Below are positions 1 through 6,663 of a stretch of 24,303 bases of DNA, in pieces. The DNA lies in contig JAZOQB010000059.1 of the NCBI GenBank assembly GCA_045655865.1, positions 1 to 24,303 on the forward strand, written 5' to 3'. The notes beneath the pieces are model-generated. The model was not told the origin of the DNA. It saw nothing but the letters and a program-made list of their open reading frames with translations, and did no database searches. The stretch's first letter is position 1; the number at the start of each line of letters is the position of its first letter. Source of the DNA: RGIG5579 sp045655865. Lineage in GTDB: Bacteria; Bacillota; Clostridia; Oscillospirales; SIG627. The translations under genes and the position numbers were made by a program.

Positions 1-264
1 TTCATAGGTTTTCTCAGAAGAAAGGAAGTCGGGATCTACGGTGATCACCAGAGAGTCGTTGATTCCCCATTCGCCGGATCTTTCCGCTGCCGCATCCAGG
101 GCATCCTTGACGGAGGGGTAAGATCCTTCGACAAGCCCGTAGTTGGCGTCTACAGACCACTGGGTCTCTCCGGTAGCAGACGCGCTAAAGATCAGTACGC
201 CGCCTACACAAAGAGAGAGCAGGAGCACGGAAAGAAGAACTGACCATACTTTTGCTTTTTTCAT
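1..264 (-). CDS. Exported protein of unknown function (N-terminal part only)
   Basis: The reverse strand opens with ATG at 264 and stays open for 88 codons to the window edge, so the C-terminus is missing. An AAAGGAG ribosome site lies just upstream. The first residues (MKKAKVW) are a basic n-region, followed by a hydrophobic core of about 20 residues rich in Leu and Val and a small-residue segment ending SASA, a plausible signal peptidase I site. The visible mature part (starting near TGETQWSVDA) is acidic and includes WGINDSLVITVDPDF, which I do not recognise as a domain. It is therefore called only as a secreted or cell-surface protein. It lies downstream of nth on the same strand, separated by about 300 bases, and probably has its own control region. 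Confidence 0.75.
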   Translation of the reverse strand, partial: MKKAKVWSVLLSVLLLSLCVGGVLIFSASATGETQWSVDANYGLVEGSYPSVKDALDAAAERSGEWGINDSLVITVDPDFLSSEKTYE

Positions 265-399
265 GTGTTTTCTCCTTTGTAAATAATTTTATGGTCTTGG
301 CAAAAGTCCATTATGCAAAAGATTTCTTCAGAGAAAAAACAGACTGCCGAGACTAGATTCGACTGGGAATATGCCCGATCCTTCTCTGATTGCCAGGTT

Positions 400-420
400 A
401 AGAGTACACACAATACTCTT
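400..420. repeat. Perfect inverted repeat, possible operator
   Basis: AAGAGTA and TACTCTT form a perfect 7-bp dyad around a 7-base centre (CACACAA). A second, looser dyad, GTTAA-7-TTAAC, lies at 430-446. Both sit in the 301-base gap between nth and the exported protein, about 135 to 180 bases upstream of the latter's start. This is where a regulator could act, but I cannot place a convincing -35/-10 pair nearby. Apart from these dyads and a weak terminator, I see nothing else in 265-565. Confidence 0.3.
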
Positions 421-446
421 ACAATTTATGTTAACACTTATTTAAC

Positions 447-467
447 AAAAAAGCAATAGGCATTTTT
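447..467 (-). terminator. Weak AT-rich hairpin, possible nth terminator
   Basis: Read on the minus strand, a run of A, a short GC clamp (TGC/GC with one bulge), a small loop and then GCTTTTTT form a weak hairpin with a T run about 100 bases after the nth stop. The stem is mostly A-T, so confidence is low. The plus strand gives a similar weak structure. Confidence 0.25.
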
Positions 468-565
468 CAAATAATTATGCATTTTTTTGATAATGCCACG
501 ATGGAAAACAAAAGGGGATAAAAGAAAGATGAAGTGCTTTAAGCCAAGATCAAAACACTGTGGAT

Positions 566-1216
566 TCATTTCATGAACGGGCAATCCTGGCAATGGGGAT
601 TCTGGGCACGGCACCACTGCCTGCCCAGACAAATGATCCGGTGACAAAAATCGGACTGTTCTGCTTTCGGTATGATCTTTTCCAATTCTCGAGTTACTTT
701 TCCCGGCTCGACGGCGTCGGTGAGAGCCAGGCGCCCGGCCAGACGGATACAGTGGGTGTCTGCTACGATGTGGGGATCGCCAAAGACATCCCCCAACATG
801 AGATTGGCAATTTTTTCTCCCACGCCGGGAAGAGAGAGGAGCAATTCTTTCTTTTGGGGAACCGCTCCGTTAAAATCCCGAACCAAAATTTGGCACATTT
901 CCAGAATTTGCCTGGCTTTGGAACGGTAAAGTCCGCAGGGGCGGATCAAAGCTTCCAATTCAGAAAGTTCTGCCTGGGCCATGGAGTAAACGTCGGGATA
1001 ACGTTGAAAGAGCGGTCCTGAGACTTCGTTGACTCGCTTGTCGGTACACTGGGCGGAAAGACGAGCCATTACCAAAAGCCGAAAAGGGGAACCTTCGAAT
1101 TCCAGAGCGCAGGAGGCTTGGGGGTATAGCATTTTCAGTTTTTCCCCAACGGCTTCGGCCCGATCTTTCTTTTTTCGCGGAAGGCGGGAGAGGGCGGGAC
1201 AACGGGTGATCTTCAT
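566..1216 (-). CDS. nth: Endonuclease III (DNA glycosylase/AP lyase), fourth cluster Cys missing
   Basis: Base-excision repair enzyme that removes oxidised pyrimidines and cleaves at the abasic site. The 216-residue protein has the helix-hairpin-helix LPGVGEK at 129-135, whose Lys135 matches the family's Schiff-base lysine, and VADTH at 151-155, whose Asp153 matches the catalytic aspartate. The C-terminus carries Cys202, Cys209 and Cys212 in the C-x6-C-x2-C spacing of the [4Fe-4S] loop. It then stops four residues later (CPFMK), so the usual fourth Cys at +6 is absent. No downstream frame supplies a cysteine soon after the stop. ATG at 1216 is preceded by AAGGAG. The gene is monocistronic behind a consensus promoter. 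The family assignment is firm; whether the cluster is intact is uncertain. Confidence 0.93.
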   Translation of the reverse strand: MKITRCPALSRLPRKKKDRAEAVGEKLKMLYPQASCALEFEGSPFRLLVMARLSAQCTDKRVNEVSGPLFQRYPDVYSMAQAELSELEALIRPCGLYRSKARQILEMCQILVRDFNGAVPQKKELLLSLPGVGEKIANLMLGDVFGDPHIVADTHCIRLAGRLALTDAVEPGKVTRELEKIIPKAEQSDFCHRIICLGRQWCRAQNPHCQDCPFMK

Positions 1217-1245
1217 GACGTGCTCCTTGATAAAAAACTATTTTT

Positions 1246-1274
1246 ATTATATATAAAAGGAAGAAAATTGTCAA
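1246..1274 (-). promoter_or_regulatory. Consensus sigma-A promoter for nth
   Basis: On the minus strand, TTGACA (1274-1269), a 17-base spacer and TATAAT (1251-1246) match the housekeeping consensus at every position. The element ends 30 bases upstream of the nth ATG, with the AAGGAG ribosome site in between. Confidence 0.85.
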
Positions 1275-1310
1275 TAACGGGGGGAAAAATGGCTTTTTTT
1301 CTCATAGGAC

Positions 1311-1340
1311 TTGATTTTTTTCAGGGGGATAGAGTACAAT
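1311..1340 (+). promoter_or_regulatory. Sigma-A-type promoter for the kinase-to-VanZ operon
   Basis: TTGATT (1311-1316), an 18-base spacer and TACAAT (1335-1340), 35 bases upstream of the GTG start at 1376. The -35 box and its T-rich flank share a 14-base stretch with the TPP-operon promoter at 5241. It is divergent from the nth promoter, whose -35 end is about 35 bases away. Confidence 0.7.
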
Positions 1341-1375
1341 ATAGAATGAATGAACTCTCAGGAGGAAAAAATATC

Positions 1376-1933
1376 GTGAATCAAGTGATCGCGTTGGTGG
1401 GAATGTGCGGTAGCGGAAAGAGCGTTTGCTGTGAGGAATTTCGCGCCGCCGGTTGGGAATATGTTTATTTTGGCGGCGTTACTATGAATCAGCTCCGCCT
1501 GCGCGGACTTGAGATCAACGAACAGAACGAGAGAATGGTTCGGGAAGAACTGCGAGCCACCTACGGCCCGGCGGCTTTTGCTATTTTGCTAAAAGAGGAA
1601 ATTGAGGAAAAGCTTCAGCGCGCCAACGTTTGTTTGGACGGACTTTACTCTTGGTCGGAGTTAAAAGTTTTGCGCCAGGCTCTGGGAGAGAGACTTGTGG
1701 TGATGGCTATTATCACAGAGAGAAAAAAGCGCTATGAAAGGATCTCCAGAAGACCCAACCGTCCGCTGACGCCTGCTCAGGCACAGAGCCGGGACATTGC
1801 GGAAATAGAGAATATGGAAAAAGGCGGACCCATCGCCATGGCCGACCTGTTTTTATTCAACGACGAAGATTTGGAAGCGTTCCGCGCCCGGACTCGTGCC
1901 GTGATTGCCCGAGCGGAAAACGGAGAGCTTTAA
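1376..1933 (+). CDS. P-loop nucleotide kinase-like protein (UPF0200/dephospho-CoA-kinase-like)
   Basis: A 185-residue protein with a Walker A motif GMCGSGKS at residues 9-16. A later basic stretch (RKKRYERISRRPNR) resembles the lid of small-molecule kinases. The C-terminal region, with KGGPIAMADLFLFND, resembles the ADxxIxN segment of the archaeal-type UPF0200/dephospho-CoA-kinase-like family. This suggests phosphoryl transfer to a small metabolite; the substrate is not deducible. I chose the GTG at 1376 because AGGAGG lies ten bases upstream and the P-loop then falls at the usual distance from the N-terminus; the longer upstream reading would put promoter sequence inside the gene. It is the first gene of the operon leading to the acyl ligase. 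Being next to acyl activation makes a CoA-related role attractive, but this is only inference. Confidence 0.8.
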   Translation: MNQVIALVGMCGSGKSVCCEEFRAAGWEYVYFGGVTMNQLRLRGLEINEQNERMVREELRATYGPAAFAILLKEEIEEKLQRANVCLDGLYSWSELKVLRQALGERLVVMAIITERKKRYERISRRPNRPLTPAQAQSRDIAEIENMEKGGPIAMADLFLFNDEDLEAFRARTRAVIARAENGEL

Positions 1934-1970
1934 AACAGAGGGCCAAATACGGAAAGGAAACAATATCGAA

Positions 1971-3686
1971 ATGATAAAAAGAATCACCGAGCCCGCTTAT
2001 GATTTTCGCAGTATGATTGCGAAAACCGCATCTCGCGTGCCGGAAAAGGATTATTTGGTATATAAACGGGGAAGGGGGCTAGAGTCTCTGACCTTCGGCG
2101 GACTGGAAGAGAGAGTCCGCGCCCTGGTGGAAGCCTTTTACGCTCTGGGGATCGCCGGGGAGAGCGTAGCCGTAATCGGCGAGACCAGTCCTCAGTGGAT
2201 CATTACCTATCTTGCTGCTATTATTAGCGGAAGTGTGATTGTTCCCCTGGATCGGGAACTGTCGAAAGAAGCTGTGTGTGGTTTTATCAATCAGGCAGGT
2301 TGCCGCCTGGTGGTCCATTCCCATAAGCTTTCCCATTTTTTTGAAGACAGCCAGGAGCTTTCCGGTGTGGAGTATTTTGTCTCCTATGATCTGGAAAGTC
2401 AGGGGCAGGATCTGGAAGAGAAGCCGGAGAAGGGAAACGTAGATTTCGTGGACCTTTTGAACTTTGGCAGAACACTTGTGGAAGCGGGATCCGATCATTA
2501 CGAAAACGCTCCGGTGGATATGGAAAAGGTTTGCGCCATTCTCTTTACTTCCGGAACGACCGGATCTGCTAAGGGCGTAATGCTCAGCCAGAAGAACATC
2601 ATTCACGCCGTCAATGCTTCTTATCGTTCCACCAGCTTTGAAGAGGACGACAGCGTTGTTTCCATCCTTCCCGTTCATCACACCTACGAGATGACCTGCG
2701 GGATCCTCACGCCTCTTTATATCGGCGCTACGGTTTCCATCAACGATTCTTTGAAGTATGTGGTCCGAAACCTTCAGTTGTTCAAGCCCACCGGGCTGGT
2801 TTTGGTACCTCTTTTTGTGAGCACCATCCACAAGAAGATCTTGGAGACCGCCAAGAAGAGCGGAAAGGATAAATTGCTGAAAAACAGCATGACCGTATCC
2901 AATGCGCTGCGACGTGTGAAGATCGACCTTAGAAAGATTCTCTTTAAGAGCGTGCAGGAGGTGTTTGGCGGAAGACTGCGGACCATCATCTGCGGAGGCG
3001 CGCCCATGTCTCCCGAGTTGGTAGCGGATTTTGATGCTTTTGGTATCGATCTTTGCCAGGGTTATGGCATTACCGAGTGTGCACCTCTGGTCAGCGTCTG
3101 CCTGCCGGATGACAATCGCGCCGGTTCCGTCGGACCTGCTGTGCCGGGTGTGACCGCAAAGATCGACGTGGAAGAAGAGGAAGACGGCAAACAGATCGGC
3201 GAGATCCTGGTCAAAGGCCCTAACGTGATGAAAGGGTATTTTCAGAACGAAGAGGCCACCCGGGAAGTTTTGCAGGGAGCTTGGTTCCGTACCGGAGATT
3301 ACGGCTATTTGGATGAGGATGGGCACATCTACATCACCGGAAGAAAGAAAAACGTGATCGTACTGGATAACGGAAAGAACGTGTTCCCCGAGGAGATCGA
3401 GGAATATTTGATGAAAATCGATCTGGTGAAAGAGTGCGTTGTGGTTGGCCGCAAAAAGGATGATGGAACGGTGGTCGTTACGGCACTGATCTTCCCCGAT
3501 TTTCTCAAAGCCCAGGAAGAGGGTCTGGGAGATGACATCAACCAGATCGGAGCGGTCATTAAGGAAAAGATTGCTCAGCTTAACCGATCTCTTCCGTCCT
3601 TTAAGCAAATTCGCGGCGTGGAAATGCGCCGAGTTGAGTTTGAGAAGAATACTTCGAAAAAAATAATTCGCTACACCGTTCAATAG
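1971..3686 (+). CDS. AMP-forming acyl ligase (long-chain acyl-CoA or acyl-ACP synthetase)
   Basis: A 571-residue member of the ANL adenylating superfamily. It would activate a fatty acid with ATP to an acyl-AMP and pass it to a thiol. Motifs occur in order: A3 LFTSGTTGSAKG at 191-202, A5 QGYGITE at 363-369, A7 TGDYG at 441-445, A8 GRKKNVI at 457-463, and the C-terminal A10 lysine in TSKKIIR near 564. The length fits long-chain fatty acid ligases. The next gene, 11 bases on, is an acyl carrier protein, so the acceptor may be ACP rather than CoA. ATG 1971 was chosen because GGAAAGGAAA precedes it; an upstream in-frame start would overlap the kinase gene. No signal peptide is seen, and the enzyme is expected to be cytosolic or membrane-associated. 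Confidence 0.9.
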   Translation: MIKRITEPAYDFRSMIAKTASRVPEKDYLVYKRGRGLESLTFGGLEERVRALVEAFYALGIAGESVAVIGETSPQWIITYLAAIISGSVIVPLDRELSKEAVCGFINQAGCRLVVHSHKLSHFFEDSQELSGVEYFVSYDLESQGQDLEEKPEKGNVDFVDLLNFGRTLVEAGSDHYENAPVDMEKVCAILFTSGTTGSAKGVMLSQKNIIHAVNASYRSTSFEEDDSVVSILPVHHTYEMTCGILTPLYIGATVSINDSLKYVVRNLQLFKPTGLVLVPLFVSTIHKKILETAKKSGKDKLLKNSMTVSNALRRVKIDLRKILFKSVQEVFGGRLRTIICGGAPMSPELVADFDAFGIDLCQGYGITECAPLVSVCLPDDNRAGSVGPAVPGVTAKIDVEEEEDGKQIGEILVKGPNVMKGYFQNEEATREVLQGAWFRTGDYGYLDEDGHIYITGRKKNVIVLDNGKNVFPEEIEEYLMKIDLVKECVVVGRKKDDGTVVVTALIFPDFLKAQEEGLGDDINQIGAVIKEKIAQLNRSLPSFKQIRGVEMRRVEFEKNTSKKIIRYTVQ

Positions 3687-3697
3687 GAGAAATGAGT

Positions 3698-3922
3698 ATG
3701 TTTGAAAAAGTAAAGAAAATCTTGACTGAAGAGCTGGAAGTAGAGGCGGATCTGATCGTTCCCGAGGCAGAATTCGTTAACGATTTGAAACTGAATTCTC
3801 TGGAGATCGCCGATTTTGTGGTCCTTTGTGAGGACGCCTTTGGAGCAGAGATCGAAGAGGAAGACATCCACACCATTTTAACCGTGCAAGATTTGTGCGA
3901 CTATATTTCCAGCCATGCCTGA
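3698..3922 (+). CDS. Acyl carrier protein
   Basis: A 74-residue acidic protein with the four-helix ACP pattern. The phosphopantetheine serine is Ser34 in LKLNSLEIADF. The usual DSL is NSL here, so the Asp before the serine is replaced by Asn. Its position right after the acyl ligase suggests the two work as a pair, the ligase loading free fatty acids onto this dedicated ACP for lipid remodelling or recycling (inference). Of two in-frame ATGs, 3698 was chosen: AGGAG at 3685-3689 is eight bases from it but only two from 3692. The stop overlaps the trmL start by eight bases, indicating coupled translation. Confidence 0.9.
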   Translation: MFEKVKKILTEELEVEADLIVPEAEFVNDLKLNSLEIADFVVLCEDAFGAEIEEEDIHTILTVQDLCDYISSHA

Positions 3923-4412
3923 AACACCGCGCGAGCTTCACGTTGTATTGGTGGAGCCTGAAATTCCCCAGAATACCGGAAATATTGCAAGAACCTGCGC
4001 CGCCATCGGCGCAGTTTTGCATCTGATCGAGCCCCTTGGCTTTGAGATCAGTGATCGGTACTTGAAACGGGCGGGATTGGATTATTGGCAGTATTTGGAT
4101 CTGAAGATCTACGGTAGTCTGGAAGAGTTTTACCAAAAAAACCAGGGCAATTTCTATTACTTTACTACCAAAGGAAAAAAGACCTATTCCCAGGAGTGTT
4201 ACCAGGGCCGGGTGTATCTGTTTTTCGGAAAAGAGACCCGTGGTTTGCCGGAATCCCTTCTCCTTGAAAATGAAGAGAGAGCGCTTCGCATCCCCATGCG
4301 GGAGCAGATCCGCAGCTTAAATCTCTCAAATTCCGTGGCAATTGCGGCGTTTGAGGTGCTGCGGCAATGGGACTTTCCTGCGTTTTGCAGAAAGGGGAAT
4401 TTGTTTGAGTAA
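3915..4412 (+). CDS. trmL: tRNA (cytidine(34)-2'-O)-methyltransferase
   Basis: SPOUT-class enzyme that methylates the ribose of the wobble base in certain leucine tRNAs using S-adenosylmethionine. The 165-residue protein carries the three SpoU motifs: EPEIPQNTGNIART at 14-27, FGKETRGLP at 104-112, and the trefoil-knot segment IPMREQIRSLNLSNS at 126-140. Length and motif spacing match the TrmL subfamily, which lacks an extra RNA-binding domain. Its ATG overlaps the ACP stop by eight bases. The next gene follows with little or no gap, so it is an internal member of the operon. No functional link to acyl activation is evident, and this placement is probably just operon packing. Confidence 0.93.
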   Translation: MPETPRELHVVLVEPEIPQNTGNIARTCAAIGAVLHLIEPLGFEISDRYLKRAGLDYWQYLDLKIYGSLEEFYQKNQGNFYYFTTKGKKTYSQECYQGRVYLFFGKETRGLPESLLLENEERALRIPMREQIRSLNLSNSVAIAAFEVLRQWDFPAFCRKGNLFE

Positions 4413-4422
4413 AGGTAAGTGG

Positions 4423-4905
4423 ATGAGGTTTTGGAAGATCGCTCTTCCGGTTTGCACCGTCCTTTCCGTTCTCTTCATCTTTTACAATTCTCTCACTCCC
4501 TCCGGGGACATTTCCCAGCGAAAGGAACAGGTGGTGGGGGTGATCGAACACGTTGTGAAGTGGGTCACCGGTCGCCAGGTGAAGCTGGGCGCCGACTTTC
4601 GGGTTTCTCTTTCCAAATGCGGTCACGTGGCAGAGTTTTCCCTGTTTTCCTTCTTGCTATCTTGTTCTGTTTTGTTGATTTACGGCGGTGTAAAGGATAG
4701 GTTTTATTCCATCCTTTTTTGCGGGGTCTTTGTGGCCTTGGCGGACGAGCATTTGCAGGGGATCATGGCGGGGAGAAGCTCCCGGGTGACGGACGTAATC
4801 ATTGATCTGGCTGCGGTATGGCTTTCCTACGGCGTAGTTTCTTTGATTTCCAACCGGATGGAAAGGAGAAAGGAGAAAAATGAGTCTTCTGTTTTGTACC
4901 CTTGA
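4423..4905 (+). CDS. VanZ-like membrane protein
   Basis: About 160 residues with the VanZ-family layout: an N-terminal membrane segment followed by FIFYNSLTPSGDIS, a loop, then KCGHVAEFSLFSFLL, a further membrane segment and ADEHLQGIMAGRSSRVTDVIID. The conserved H..EF and ADE.Q...GR...D.. residues place it in the family named after the teicoplanin-resistance accessory protein. The molecular function of most members is unknown. Start choice is open: ATG 4423 has AAAGG seven bases away and gives a normal N-terminus, while TTG 4405 has AAAGGGG before it and would overlap trmL by eight bases. It is downstream of trmL and overlaps the following small gene by 26 bases. Confidence 0.85.
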   Translation: MRFWKIALPVCTVLSVLFIFYNSLTPSGDISQRKEQVVGVIEHVVKWVTGRQVKLGADFRVSLSKCGHVAEFSLFSFLLSCSVLLIYGGVKDRFYSILFCGVFVALADEHLQGIMAGRSSRVTDVIIDLAAVWLSYGVVSLISNRMERRKEKNESSVLYP

Positions 4906-5146
4906 CTTTCTTTGCCCCCTGCTTTTCTATCTTTTGGGAAGAAGCATTGGGAAGGGAAAAAGAAAAACGGTTTTGATCTCGGAGAGCGTTTTCGTTTTTT
5001 TGCTCGCACTTTTGTTTGCACCGATCACCTATCGTTATTTTTCTTTGTTGGTGCAGGGGATTTTGTGCGCCGGGCTTCTTTTCGTTCAGTTTTTCTTTGT
5101 TTGGCTCAACCTTTTTCTTGCAGAGAAAGAAAATAGGGCCGGGTGA
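4880..5146 (+). CDS. Small membrane protein of unknown function
   Basis: An 88-residue, strongly hydrophobic protein with about three predicted membrane spans separated by short charged loops (GRSIGKGKRK after the first). I do not recognise a family. It is believed real because a strong AAAGGAG site (4869-4875) precedes ATG 4880, the frame is open to a stop after a charged tail, and it ends just before a hairpin. It starts inside the VanZ-like gene (26-base overlap), so it is probably translated by coupling. A shifted reading of the same DNA is less hydrophobic and lacks a good ribosome site. The function cannot be stated; the context only suggests a membrane role with its VanZ-like neighbour. 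Confidence 0.6.
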   Translation: MSLLFCTLDFLCPLLFYLLGRSIGKGKRKTVLISESVFVFLLALLFAPITYRYFSLLVQGILCAGLLFVQFFFVWLNLFLAEKENRAG

Positions 5147-5162
5147 TGTGCAAAAAGGACGG

Positions 5163-5187
5163 AAAAGCCGAGAGATTTTCGGTTTTT
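5163..5187 (+). terminator. Possible intrinsic terminator after the VanZ operon
   Basis: CCGA (5168-5171) pairs with TCGG (5179-5182) around a seven-base loop. The stem extends through a G-U pair and the flanking A run pairs with TTTTT (5183-5187). It is short but correctly placed, 17 bases after the last stop. Confidence 0.4.
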
Positions 5188-5240
5188 CGGGAAGAAACGT
5201 GACGCTCGCTGTCAAAATCGATTTTTTTTTGCAAAAGCAC

Positions 5241-5269
5241 TTGATTTTTTTCCGAGAACGGGATATAAT
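5241..5269 (+). promoter_or_regulatory. Sigma-A-type promoter of the thiamine operon
   Basis: TTGATT (5241-5246), a 17-base spacer and TATAAT (5264-5269). The first TPP aptamer starts about 15 bases downstream, so the transcript begins almost directly with the riboswitch. Confidence 0.85.
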
Positions 5270-5283
5270 ACTTACGAAATAAA

Positions 5284-5375
5284 TACAGGGGAGCTTGCGG
5301 AGAGCAGGCTGAGAGGAAGCAATCGGGCTTCGACCCTTAACCTGATGCGGATAATGCCGCCGTAGGAAGTCATAT
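5284..5375 (+). promoter_or_regulatory. TPP riboswitch (THI element), first of two
   Basis: The conserved thi-box pieces are in order: AGGGG (5287-5291), stem GCTTGC/GCAGGC (5293-5309), then CTGAGAGG, an extra small hairpin GAAGC/GCTTC (5316-5331), GACCCTTAACCTGAT, and stem GCGGATAATGCCGC (5347-5360) followed by CGTAGGAAGT. The last block lacks one G compared with the usual GTAGGGAAGT, and the closing P1 helix is not obvious by eye. TPP binding is expected to reduce expression of the downstream operon, here by favouring the terminator at 5391. Confidence 0.9.
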
Positions 5376-5390
5376 GCAAGGATTTTTTAC

Positions 5391-5424
5391 AGGAGGCATC
5401 CCAAAACGGGCGCCTTCTCTTTTT
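5391..5424 (+). terminator. Intrinsic terminator between the two TPP aptamers
   Basis: GGAGGC (5392-5397) pairs with GCCTTC (5412-5417). Beyond an A-C mismatch a TCC/GGG inner helix closes a small AAAA-containing loop, and TCTTTTT and a further TTTT follow. It is the expression platform of the first riboswitch. Confidence 0.8.
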
Positions 5425-5437
5425 ATTTTCACCTTTA

Positions 5438-5527
5438 TAGCTCGGGAGTCTGAATCGACAGGCTGAGAGGCAGGTATTCCTGCGACCCGATAAACCTGAT
5501 CTGGATCATGCCAGCGTAGGGAGCGGT
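5438..5527 (+). promoter_or_regulatory. TPP riboswitch (THI element), second of two
   Basis: A complete second aptamer. Closing helix P1 is GCTC (5440-5443) with GAGC (5521-5524). P2 is CGGG with CCCG, and P3 is GTCTG/CAGGC. Then come GCTGAGAGG, GACCCGATAAACCTGAT, and CTGGATCATGCCAG followed by CGTAGGGAG. All conserved thi-box blocks are present, and the match is closer to consensus than the first copy. It lies 14 bases after the first terminator. Confidence 0.93.
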
Positions 5528-5555
5528 TTTAAAGTGCAGAAAACAAGCACTTTCC

Positions 5556-5595
5556 AATGCCTTCGCGTGGGTGTCCGGCGGAGGCATTATTTTTT
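5556..5595 (+). terminator. Terminator of the second TPP riboswitch, abutting the ribosome site
   Basis: AATGCCTTCGC (5556-5566) pairs over 11 bases, with one T-G wobble, with GCGGAGGCATT (5578-5588), followed by ATTTTTT to 5595. The ribosome site GGAGG starts at the next base. A separate perfect hairpin, AAAGTGC/GCACTTT, at 5531-5553 lies between the aptamer and this terminator and may take part in the switch. Confidence 0.85.
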
Positions 5596-5608
5596 GGAGG
5601 TAAACATA

Positions 5609-5911
5609 ATGAAAGCAAGTATCGCAATCCAAGTCCTTCCCGCAGCATCGAGCCAAGAGGAACTTATCCGAATCGTGGATGAGGTGATCGCCTACATCAA
5701 AAGCAGTGGTCTTCACTGCCACGTGGGTCCTTTTGAAACGACCATTGAGGGGGACGACTACGATCAGCTCATGCAGATCGCACAGGAATGTCAGCACGTG
5801 GCCATCCGGGCCGGAGCAGAGAAAGTTTCTGCCTATATCAAGGTGGTTTACCAGCCCGAGGGCGAGATTTTGACCATTGACAAGAAGATTACAAAACATG
5901 CTGAAACGTAA
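5609..5911 (+). CDS. Thiamine-binding protein, MTH1187/YkoF-like family
   Basis: A 100-residue protein of the small ferredoxin-like fold family (PF01910) whose members bind thiamine or a related ligand in the cytoplasm. The family pattern is visible as an N-terminal strand (MKASIAIQVLP), a helix (EELIRIVDEVIAYIKSSG), HVGPFETTIEGD, a second helix, and a final strand ending in an IKVVYQP-type segment. No signal peptide or membrane segment is present. ATG 5609 has GGAGG (5596-5600) eight bases upstream, directly after the riboswitch terminator, so it is the first gene under TPP control. Its end overlaps the permease start by 14 bases. Placement before ThiXYZ supports a role in thiamine-precursor handling, but the exact ligand is not established by sequence. 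Confidence 0.85.
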   Translation: MKASIAIQVLPAASSQEELIRIVDEVIAYIKSSGLHCHVGPFETTIEGDDYDQLMQIAQECQHVAIRAGAEKVSAYIKVVYQPEGEILTIDKKITKHAET

Positions 5912-6653
5912 TATACTCTCGGTGATTGCGCTTTTTGCGCTGGTGCTGTTGTGGCAGATCGTGTGTATGACGGGATGGATCCCATCCTACATGTTGCCAT
6001 CCCCTGTGAAGGTGCTGCAGGCATTTATATGTGAGTTGCCACAGCTTTGGGAAAATTCTCTGATTACACTGCAGGAAGCTTTTATCGGTCTTGCGCTGGG
6101 GGTGGCGGTCGGTTTTCTTGCCGCTGTGCTGATGGATGCCTTTGGGATCTTATACAAGATATTTTATCCCCTTTTGATTCTCACCCAGACCGTTCCCTCT
6201 GTTGCCATAGCGCCCCTGTTGGTGCTGTGGTTTGGCTATGAAATGACGCCAAAGATCGTTCTGATCGTCATTTCTACGTTCTTTCCGGTGACGGTGGGAC
6301 TCTTGGAAGGTTTGCGCGGTGCGGATGAGGATGCCATCGGTCTTCTGCGCTCTATGGGCGCCAATCGTTTGCAGATCTTCTGCTATATTAAATTTCCATC
6401 CGCCTTGCCCCAACTGTTTTCCGGACTGCGAATTGCCGCGGCCTATAGCGTGGTGGGCGCCGTCATCAGCGAATGGTTGGGAGGCTTTGGGGGACTGGGC
6501 GTTTACATGACCCGGGTAAAAAAAGCCTTTGCTTTTGACAAAATGTTCGCTGTGATTTTTTTGGTTTCCGGAATTTCTCTGGCGTTGATGGCGCTGGTGG
6601 ATCTGGCGGAGAAGAAATGCATGCCATATCGTCATTTGGATAAAAAAAGTTAG
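5898..6653 (+). CDS. thiX: ABC transporter permease for thiamine pyrimidine precursor
   Basis: A 251-residue inner-membrane permease of the SsuC/TauC/ThiX type. There are about six hydrophobic spans; the segment GLLRSMGANRLQIFCYIKFP matches the EAA loop that contacts the ATPase, and IPSYMLPSP near the N-terminus is typical. With ThiY and ThiZ next to it and a TPP riboswitch upstream, it should carry a formylamino- or hydroxymethyl-pyrimidine precursor of thiamine (family knowledge; not provable here). Start: ATG 5898 gives a normal N-terminus; TTG 5877 is in frame but would extend the overlap with the previous gene to 35 bases. The ribosome site is weak at both, suggesting translational coupling. 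Confidence 0.88.
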   Translation: MLKRNILSVIALFALVLLWQIVCMTGWIPSYMLPSPVKVLQAFICELPQLWENSLITLQEAFIGLALGVAVGFLAAVLMDAFGILYKIFYPLLILTQTVPSVAIAPLLVLWFGYEMTPKIVLIVISTFFPVTVGLLEGLRGADEDAIGLLRSMGANRLQIFCYIKFPSALPQLFSGLRIAAAYSVVGAVISEWLGGFGGLGVYMTRVKKAFAFDKMFAVIFLVSGISLALMALVDLAEKKCMPYRHLDKKS

Positions 6654-6663
6654 GAGAAAAATC

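Noticed and set aside
438..647. Minus-strand 69-codon frame across the nth end
   Set aside because: It overlaps the certain nth coding end in another frame and then AT-rich noncoding DNA; no motif is seen.
2079..3683. Long antisense frame of 534 codons opposite the acyl ligase
   Set aside because: The plus-strand ligase has all family motifs and a ribosome site; the antisense product shows no recognisable domain and is a codon-composition shadow.
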